A DNA stretch of 64,000 bases from Udeniomyces pyricola (taxonomy: Eukaryota; Basidiomycota; Tremellomycetes; Cystofilobasidiales; Mrakiaceae): the NCBI GenBank assembly GCA_039545295.1, contig BCIK01000001.1, positions 992,001 through 1,056,000 of the forward strand, in the 5' to 3' direction. Shown one piece after another: positions 56,635-64,000 of this stretch (positions are counted from its first letter, which is position 1; every line of letters begins with the position of its first letter). A program made the position numbers and the translations under genes. The notes under the pieces were generated by a model that saw only the letters and a list, made by a program, of their open reading frames with translations, did not search any database and was not told where the DNA came from.

Positions 56635-59382
56635 ATGTCCCTCCGTACTCTCGCGGCCTCTTCCTCCCGTCTCCTATCCACCACCACTCCATCCTCCTCA
56701 CTTCTCACCGCCTCTTGCTCTTCCTCCATCCCCTCGGCCTCCTCCTCTTCACGCTCCTCGACAACCGCGTTGCTCTCCTCGTCAAAGCGACCCTATTTCT
56801 CTTACATTCGTCCCCCTCCCGTCTTCCCTGATCACATCGGCCAACCAAAGCCACCAGCGCCCGTTTATGATCCCGCCCGAACAGATCCCCCAGCAGTCAA
56901 GCCAGAATGGTCGCCTCTCAGTCGGAGGTCGGGCGTCTTGGCTATCAAGAAGGGATCCACCACCATTTGGGACACCAATGGCAAGGCCATCGCGACTACT
57001 ATCCTTCAGGTTCGTCCCACCTCGGTCGCTATCCCTCCCCCTCGAGCGATACTCCAACATCAGAGAAAACAAACTTCTCTCCTTCGTAGGTTGACGCGTG
57101 CGATTGTTCTGATCCTCTCATCTCGCTTCTTCTCTCCCCTCCCCCTTCATCCACCTTTTCCGCCTTTGACTTCCTCTGCCTTTTGACCTCTCCTCTCGTC
57201 CACGACGCGCTTCGTCCTTCCTCCATCCGCCCTCTTCCCCTTGTTAAACTCTTTTCCCAACCCCCTTATGGACCCTTCCTGCTTCGTTTCTCCTTCCAAC
57301 CTTTAGCTTCAAGACTGCCAAGTGACGCAAGTCAAGCCCGAGTTGCCCGGCAGGCCAGGGGTCGAAGACCCATACTTCATCCTCCAAGTCGGCGCCGTCA
57401 ACTACCAAAAGTACCTTGTCGATTCCGAGGAGCGACTCAAGTTGGGTCTCCCGCCAACGCGAAAGACGAGGCCTTACAACCGAGCTAACCCCCGTCAGGT
57501 CGGTCACAACCTCAAGCATGGCGTCGAGCCCAAGAGGCATCTTCAGGAGTTCAAGGTCTCCAAGGACGCTCTTTTGCCCGTTGGTCAGTTTGAACCCGCC
57601 TGGCTCCCCTTTCTTCCTTTCCCTACTTCCTCTTAGACGAAGCGCGCCCACTTCTCGAAACGCCTTGCCGAATTCTGGAATCATACATTGACGTCGAGAG
57701 AGGAGTTGGCTTTTGTTTGATTTGTTTGTTTGTTGGGGTCGATGGGGGGACTTTGATTTTTACCTGTTTGCAGGCGCGACCTTTAACGCCTGTCACTTTG
57801 TTCCCGGTCAATTCGTCGATGCAAAGGGAATCACGTACGTTCCCCCTTTACTGCTTTCTTTCTTTTTTCTTTCTTTCTATACCTTGTCTCTTTCTCTTTT
57901 GTTCGCATTGTTCTCAGCTGACGAACTCAATTCTACTCACGCTTCCTTCCTTTCAACACTTTCCGATGGACGTTCTGCCTCGTTTCCCTTTGCTCGACCA
58001 CATCTCCGACCTTTTTTTATTTATTTATTTATTCACTGCCCTCGTGTGATTTTTTTTTTCTCCCTCGTCGCGTCCCTCGTCGTCGCCGTCTTCGTCTCAT
58101 GCAGCAAGGGAAAGGGAACGGCTGGTGTCATGAAGCGACATGGTTTCAGCGGAGGAACCATGTCGCACGGTAACTCCAAGGCCCATCGATCGGCTGGTTC
58201 GACCGGTCAAAATACCGTACGTCCTTTTGGTTTGGTTACGTGGTTTGCGGCTTTGAGGAGGGGGGGGGGGAGAAATATGGAGGGGAAGGGAGGGGGAGGA
58301 AAAGAGAAAGGGTGTATCATGAGGAGTCCGGTTGAGTGGGTGGGTGGGTTAGCTCATAGATAGGACTTGGATCTTGTCAAGAGCTGGGGTTTTGAAGACT
58401 CACAAAGGGTGAAGCGTCGGGAAGGGAGATTCTAAGGAAGAATCGATTGGAAGGTTACATTTGAGGCAAGGGCTTGGAAGCGAAAGGAGGTTTTTTTTTA
58501 CGTGGGCTTGTGGAAGAAGAAGGAGGGGATCAGAAGAATAGAAAGAGGGAAGAAGAGAGAGAGGGTGGAAGATAGGGGAAGAGGTGGATTGAGTCAACGA
58601 GGATCAATTCAACCTCCTTCTCTTCCTCCCTCCCTTTCTTTCTTCCCTCTTTCGCTTCGACGATCGACCACACGATGATTAGTCTGATAGAGTTCATTCT
58701 CATTCAACCCTCCCCCTGAACAAACAAAACCCCCACACCTCGCCTTCCTTTTTCACTCACTCACTCACCCGCCCACTCCTGCTTTCTTTTCTCTCTTTCA
58801 TTCTGTTTGGTTGCGATGGTGCAGTCTCCCGGTCGAGTCCTACCCGGAAAGCCCATGGCGGGTCGAATGGGTAACACCAACTCGACGACCCAAAACCTCC
58901 TCGTTCAACGAATCGATACCTCTCTCAACCTCATCTTCATCAAGGGTGCTATCCCCGGTCCGGCCAATGGCGTCATCCGATTGACGGACGCCATGAAGGG
59001 CGTTCGACGGGTAGGGAGGAAGAATGCGATTAAAGGCGTCGAACCGTATTTGAAGGACGTGACGAGCTTGCCGTTCCCCTATGGGGATGATGAATTGGCA
59101 AGTCGGTTGCCGGTGATTGTCGATGCGGCACCGAGAGCGCTTAACGTGAGTGTGGTTTTTCCTTTTTTTTCTTCTTTTTTTTCTTGTCTTTTTGCTTTGC
59201 GTTGCTTTTCCTTGCGTCCAAGAAAGAAAAGATACTTTTGAACTAAACCATCTTATCCTCTACTTTCCTTCCTTCCTCTTTTGGTTTTGTATTAATTGTT
59301 ACCTTCTGGTTTTTACGTCTTGTTCCAACCACACACAAAAAAAAAAAACTCTCTCTCTCAGCCCGCTCAAAAAGTACTCTAA
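56635..59382 (+). CDS. MRPL9: Mitochondrial large-subunit ribosomal protein uL3m
   Basis: This is a core rRNA-binding protein of the mitochondrial large subunit. Exons 56635-57009, 57307-57583, 57774-57834, 58105-58216, 58825-59145 and 59362-59382 join in phase to 388 residues. Bacterial L3 is near 210; the excess is an N-terminal targeting region rich in Ser and a fungal-type extension. The start MSLRTLAASSSRLLSTTTPS is a presequence. The L3 signature is clear: ATFNACHFVPGQFVD, KGKGTAGVMKRHGFSGGTMS, HGNSKAHRSAGSTGQNT and SPGRVLPGKPMAGRMGN. It ends APRALNPAQKVL, the last exon being 21 bases. The intron 58217-58824 is 608 bases, long for this window. The gene is divergent from the CaMK gene and convergent with the Ser-rich membrane protein gene. 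Confidence 0.95.
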
Positions 59383-59977
59383 ACACGACCTATAAAAAAG
59401 CTGCATGTGACGGACGCGGTTTTCGATTCGGCTTCTCCAACCCGCTTTGCCTGCCTGTCTGCCTGCCTCCATGCCTGTCCCATCATGATCTACAAGGGAA
59501 GGGAAGGTGGTGGTGGTGGTGGTGGTGGTTGGGAATGAAGGAAAGAAGGGAGGAGGAGAGAAACGTCCTTATATGATGAACAAACAAAACCAAAGAAAAA
59601 AAGAAGAAAAAAAGAAGAAAAAAAAGAAGAAGAAAAAAAAAGATGGATGACAATTGACCATACGTACACATGGCAAGTAACATGCATCCATTTGAGCATC
59701 GCATCATGATCCATTCACTCCTCGTTTAGCTAGCCAGTCTAGTCTCAGGCAAAGTTCATGACGTTTGAAGTCGATTATGATCATGGAGCGTGCATCAACT
59801 CCGGTCTGACGTCGATATATAACGTTCGGTCGGGCAACAGAGGGGAGGGCGGAGGGGGAATGGAACCGAGGTCAAAAAAAAAAAAAGGACAAGAATCAAA
59901 AGGCATGCATACATACATATCCTTTCCTCTCTCTGTATGACAAGATATATATGTGTGTGTGGGAGATGCATCGACGG

Positions 59978-60014
<37 letters not shown>

Positions 60015-60570
60015 CTATCACAGGTTACATTCATTCGTCATCGAAAGGCTGGAGCGCAGATGATGACGACCGATGAGAATTCACGGGTCGCGGCGGGTCG
60101 GGCGCCCGGAGGTGTAAAAACGTTAAGTGAGTGCATGTCGCGCGCGCGGTCCGAGATCGATATATATATATATATACCGGTGAGAAAAGAATGACAGAGA
60201 AGGAAGGAGAAGGAGGGGAGGAGGGAGATTATCCGACGCGAGTTGTAGATTGAGATAGAACGAAGGCAAGAGGAGACGAAAGAAAGAACGGAAAGGCAAG
60301 GCCAAGGGTAAGGGACAGGAGAAGAGGGAGGGGGGTGGGAATAATGGTAAGGAGGACTGAGATGAACGGCCGAAAAAGAAAATATCGAGAAAGGAGTCAA
60401 AGAAAAAAAGAGAGAGAGAGAAAAGTTGAAAGAGAGATATAGACTAGACTAGACGAAAAGAAAGAGAGAGAGAGAGGGGGAGAGAGAGGAAGAAAAAGGA
60501 CTTCAGAGCCGTCATGAGATGTAACTTAATGACCGATGATAAACCCCCCTTCCTTTTCCCATATTTTTCC
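59383..60570. other. Convergent intergenic region after uL3m, with simple repeats
   Basis: Both neighbours end here. Repeats are a (TGG)n run at about 59508-59530, GAA/A-rich sequence at 59595-59642, a 34-base T run at 59981-60014, and (TA)n at about 60160-60176. A purine-rich stretch with (GA)n runs covers about 60400-60500. No gene is supported in the 1.19 kb. Confidence 0.6.
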
Positions 60571-63210
60571 TCAAGCCAAACGTTCCTCCATCGCTCTCAA
60601 CCTCGCCAACCTCTGCTCGATCCCTGCACCAGTTTCATTCCCCCCACCTCCACCACCACCACCAGTATGGACCGTTCCCGGACTCGACATGCCCGCCAAC
60701 GGGGCCCAAACCCCTTTCTTCGCCATCTTCTTCCCCTCCTTCCTCGCAGATGGAGGCGATCGGGCTGGGCCGGGACGAAGTCCACCGACGAGGGTAATGG
60801 TAGGTGTCCTTCGAAGTTCCTCCTCGTCTTCAATAGGAGCGAACGGTGAAAACGCATCCGTCCCATCACCACCACCACCACCGCCACCACCGCCACCACC
60901 CGACGTTCCCGAACCTCCAACCGCTTCCTCATCCTGACCGGATGCCTTGCCTTCTCCTCCTTCTCCTCCTCCTCCTCCAAGGAGCGTCATCGCCGACGGG
61001 ACCGGTTGGAGCAACAACGCGCGGTCCGACCACGATTGCTGAAGGATCAAGTCGACTTGGGACATCATCGCCTTCATCTCCGTCGGGTCCTCATCCGGAT
61101 ACGTAAACGTCGATCGGGGCGTGCCTTCCTCCTCCGTGGGTGAACGGGCGGACGATGATGGCGAGAAGCTCTTGTCATCGTTCAGAGGGGTGGCCATTTG
61201 ATAAGAAGAAGAAGGGTCGTCCGGGGAAGGAGGTGAAGACGAAGAAGAAGAAGAAGGGGAAGAGCTCGAAGAAGAAGGGGATGATGATCCATCGGGTGAG
61301 AGTGTCGAGGGAGCCGTCCGAGATGATTTATCGTCGCCTTTCTTCTTGCGACGGGGCGCTTTGGCCACGAGGTTACTCGATGGAACCGATCGGCGAAGTT
61401 GTTTCCTGGACGCTCTCGTCGTCGTCGCCTTTGGATCGTCCCGTCCGACGTCTTCAGGTGAAGGAGATGATGATGACGACGACGACGACGGGGACGACGC
61501 AGTAGAGGTATTATCAAAAGCGCCGGCGAGAGGAGGGGACGATCTCTGTCCTGGTTGTCGGACCGATTTATGAGGCAACGCCGTCAGCCCTTCATCTTTG
61601 ATCGGAAGCGGTTTCGTCGTGGTTCGTCGTTTTGATCGAGGTCGAGGGACAGCGCCGATAGCAGCCGAAGAAGCGGACAAAGGAAACGGCGCCGAAGTTG
61701 CGCCGGTGAAGAACAGATGAGGTTGGGAAGGTGGCGAGAGGACGTTGGGAGGGGACATCAGGGAAGGGGGAAGATGGTGATGCGTCGTTGGTAGGATCGG
61801 AGGATCAAACATGGATCGAGAGGAAGGGGTCTGACCTGAGCTGGACTCTGTCGCGGGTGAGCAGATGATTTCCGGAATAGGTGGGTGATCGCCGAGGGCA
61901 AGGCCGAGACCGTGAATGCCGCTTGGAGTGCCTCGTGGTTCGCCTTTTCCGTCCAGCTCTGCTTGCTGCTGCCCTTCCTTTGCGTCCTCCTTGTTCTGTC
62001 CTTGTAGCAACAGCTCAGGCGAAGCATCCGCACCCACTCCCGAGGGAACCCTTCGACCCAGCGTGCTCCTCCTAGCTCCGATCCCCTCAGGCCTCGCGCT
62101 CGACCCCACGCCAGCCATGACGTTTCGAACAGCGAGGGATCCCAACTTTTCCAGATCTTCCTCATCATCCTCGACGTCGATCCGGTTCCACGCACGTCCC
62201 TTAGGGTTCCCAAACCGAGTGGTCGTTCCGCCGTGCTTCGTCAAGACGTAGCCCACATCCGCCGTCATCGTCATCCGACTCGCATACGACTCCCCACCAC
62301 CGGCCATGCCAACGATGCCATATCCGTACTCGTACCCGTCGTCCTCCGATTCCGAGTCCCAAGCACCCTTTTCCTTGTCCCTCGCGCCGGTCGGGAGGTA
62401 GCGTCCTTTGTCCTGGACGGGCGGGTGAAAGTATCGGTCGCGAAGACCAGGGTACTCGTCATCGTCTCCTTGGCCCGGCGGTCGGCTGTATTGGCTTCGG
62501 CGAATGATACTGACAATGACTCCGATAAAGGCGAGACCTGAGTGACCACAGAAACGATGCAGGGAGAAAAGATAGAACCAGGACGAGATAGAAAGTGAGA
62601 GGGTGAGAAGGTTAGCGCTTGCCGAAACCACGTCTCATTTATACGTCATCTGACCCTCACAGCAACACCAAGGGACAGGAACGTCACACTCACCAAAGAT
62701 GACGAAGACAGGGGTCAGATAGACGAGCTTGAACGGTTTGGGCTCGGTAATCAGAATCGACTGGGATGCCGACGCTGCAGCTGCCGTTGACGATCCCCGA
62801 GTCGAACTGGCCGAGGCCGATATGGACGCCAAGGACGCGTGAGCCGACGAGGTCGCAGAAGATTGGGCTGTTGAGGCTTTACGCGTGCGAGAGGAGGAAG
62901 AAGAAGTCGGTGCGGAATCGTCATCGTCGTCGTCGCCGCCGGCTGTGGCAGTGGGTTTCGCGGTCGGAGAGGCCGTAGAGGACTTGTCATATGGCCACCA
63001 GTCGATAGAATTGGCATTCGGACCTTTTGCAGGGCCCACTAACAGGATGGACGATGTTCCATCGTCCGGAACGGGGGTCGCAGATGCCGACAAGGGAATG
63101 AGAGCGAGGAGAACCAGGGCAATCAAGAGTACGATTGAGAAAAGTCGAGATCGGGATAGGAAAGAAGAAGAAGAAAGATGTTTTCGTTGTTGGCGCCGCA
63201 AAGGAGCCAT
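60571..63210 (-). CDS. Ser-rich type I membrane protein with a large low-complexity cytosolic tail
   Basis: I do not recognise a named family. Two exons, 62694-63210 and 60571-62537, join in phase to 827 residues. From the start at 63210 (MAPLRRQQRKH) a signal peptide or anchor, SRLFSIVLLIALVLLALIPL, comes first. A Ser/Thr/Ala-rich outer domain of about 110 residues with an Asp run follows. One transmembrane helix comes next near residues 160-185: KLVYLTPVFVIFGLAFIGVI, with VSIIRR just inside. The tail has an ordered-looking start, DDDEYPGLRDRYFHPPVQDK, and a segment YASRMTMTADVGYVLTKHGG. Long Ser/Pro-rich and Gly-rich parts lead to RLARLRAMEERLA. The layout resembles fungal wall-stress sensors of the Mid2/Wsc type, but no WSC cysteines are present. 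Function is inferred from architecture only. Upstream in-frame ATGs exist, but they overlap the next gene's stop. Confidence 0.7.
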
Positions 63211-63404
63211 CGTCGTCGTTATCGGACAAGTCGTACGGGTCATGAAGGAACCAGCGGAGATGGAAGCAGAAGCGGCGTTGCAGCAGTCGGGGTTGGAAGC
63301 AGGGGGCATGGCAATCGAACAAGGTGCAATCTTGAAAGAAGTCGCGGCATCATCGTGTTTGCTGGAAGCAGAGTCGACACTTCCGGGCGAAGTCCGGGAG
63401 GACC
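63211..63404. promoter_or_regulatory. Short spacer upstream of the Ser-rich membrane protein gene
   Basis: Only 194 bases separate the stop of the rightmost gene from the proposed start at 63210; both genes run leftward. The reading frame of the membrane protein stays open through the whole spacer, so an upstream start (for example the ATG that begins MPPASNPDCCNAASAS) is possible. Confidence 0.35.
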
Positions 63405-64000
63405 TCACAGAAGGAGCTCCTTGACGCGAATGCGCTCCCCCCAGACTTTGCCTGGGGGCTGAGCGAGAAGTTCTTGATGTTCGGTGCATTCGTCCGAGCC
63501 GGCGTCGCCAGTGTTGATTAATGAGGAGCGTCGAAGGAGGATGGAACCGGGAGAGGACAAGGGGGAGTGAAGAGCTGAGCGAGAGGTGTGGCGCCAGAAA
63601 TTGTGTGGTCGGACTGTAGGTATGGTACAAAGATGGGAAAGGAAAGAGGTCAAGAAGGGATTGTCAGTCGAGCAGATTTCGGCATCATTGCTCCTTCGTC
63701 GTTGTCGCTTTGCCTTCTGAAGCAAAGGGACAAATGTGGGGATGACGTACGAATAGGAGGAGCAAGAGGCGTCAAGGTCGAGCAGGTGGTATCGATCTGA
63801 GGGATCCGCTTGTTAGGGCTCGAGGCAAGGCTTCTTTCCGGAAATCCTGGCGAGGTCGGTGAAAGCGATCGAGGGGAGGAAGCGTCTGAAACACGTCGAG
63901 ATCCAGAGGACAAAGGGCTAAGGCCGAGGGGAGCAGTCGAAGAGGGCAAAGGGATCGCGATAGGGGCAGAGTTGGAGCTTGAGGCCGGCAGGGACGTGCT
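63405..64000 (-). CDS. C-terminal part of an unidentified protein (5' end beyond the window)
   Basis: The gene enters from the right edge with a Ser/Pro-rich segment, LPASSSNSAPIAIPLPSSTA and SGSRRVSDASSPRSLSPTSP. A GTACGT donor after LTPLAPPI and an acceptor CCTACAG near 63616 connect it in phase to a last exon. That exon contains RPHNFWRHTSRSALHSPLSS, INTGDAGSDECTEHQELLAQ and the end PPGKVWGERIRVKELLL. A further intron may lie between SPNKR and IPQID (about 63790-63800). The ending looks structured while the upstream part looks disordered. No family is recognised. Probable phosphorylation-rich SPxSP sequence is an observation, not a functional claim. Confidence 0.55.

Noticed and set aside
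60596..61106. Plus-strand His/Pro- and Leu-rich ORFs
   Set aside because: Antisense of the Ser/Gly/Asp repeats in the tail of the Ser-rich membrane protein.

Overview
The window looks like a nuclear segment from a basidiomycete fungus. I infer this from many short spliceosomal introns per gene (GT-AG, donors often GTGAGT, GTACGT, GTTCGT or GTGCGT), single-copy fungal housekeeping genes, mitochondrial presequences, and pyrimidine-rich gene flanks. I cannot assign the class. No prokaryotic-style operon, rRNA, tRNA, transposon or CRISPR array was seen. The assembly has one 66-base gap (557-622) and scattered Ns in homopolymers (1711, 24864, 24883, about 32207-32272).

Layout, left to right. An unidentified 3' gene fragment (59-527,+). 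SDH3, a membrane subunit of succinate dehydrogenase (1567-3248,-). An SLC35F-type transporter (3628-5867,+). A large TOR kinase gene (6503-17438,+). A GH5 glycoside hydrolase (18497-21337,-). The mitochondrial tRNA 2-thiouridylase MTU1/SLM3 (21957-24116,-). The kinetochore protein Mif2/CENP-C (24251-28092,+). The ornithine acetyltransferase ArgJ/Arg7 (29037-31224,+). An uncharacterised, probably membrane-anchored Lys-rich protein (31937-33856,-). The tRNA-splicing endonuclease subunit Sen2 (34219-36150,-). An ArsB/NhaD-type anion permease (36606-39786,-). The GPI ethanolamine-phosphate transferase Gpi13/PIG-O (40405-43833,+). Histidinol phosphatase His2 (44399-46437,+). The glycine-cleavage P protein Gcv2 (46781-52031,-). 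A CaM-kinase-I-like kinase (53046-56009,-). Mitochondrial ribosomal protein uL3m (56635-59382,+). A Ser-rich single-pass membrane protein (60571-63210,-). The 3' part of an unknown gene running off the right edge (63405-64000,-).

The genes do not form one pathway. Themes recur: mitochondrial function (SDH3, MTU1, uL3m, Gcv2 and the N-terminus of Arg7), amino-acid metabolism (Arg7, His2, Gcv2), and nutrient or calcium signalling (TOR, CaMK). I rebuilt exon chains by joining splice sites that keep family-conserved protein intact. For SDH3, SLC35F, Mif2, Arg7, His2, uL3m and the Ser-rich protein the whole chain adds up in phase. Nothing here is a clearly new biological system. The best candidates for follow-up are two uncharacterised membrane proteins, the very small terminal exons, several stop-free introns of length 3n, and non-coding repeats or palindromes in promoters.
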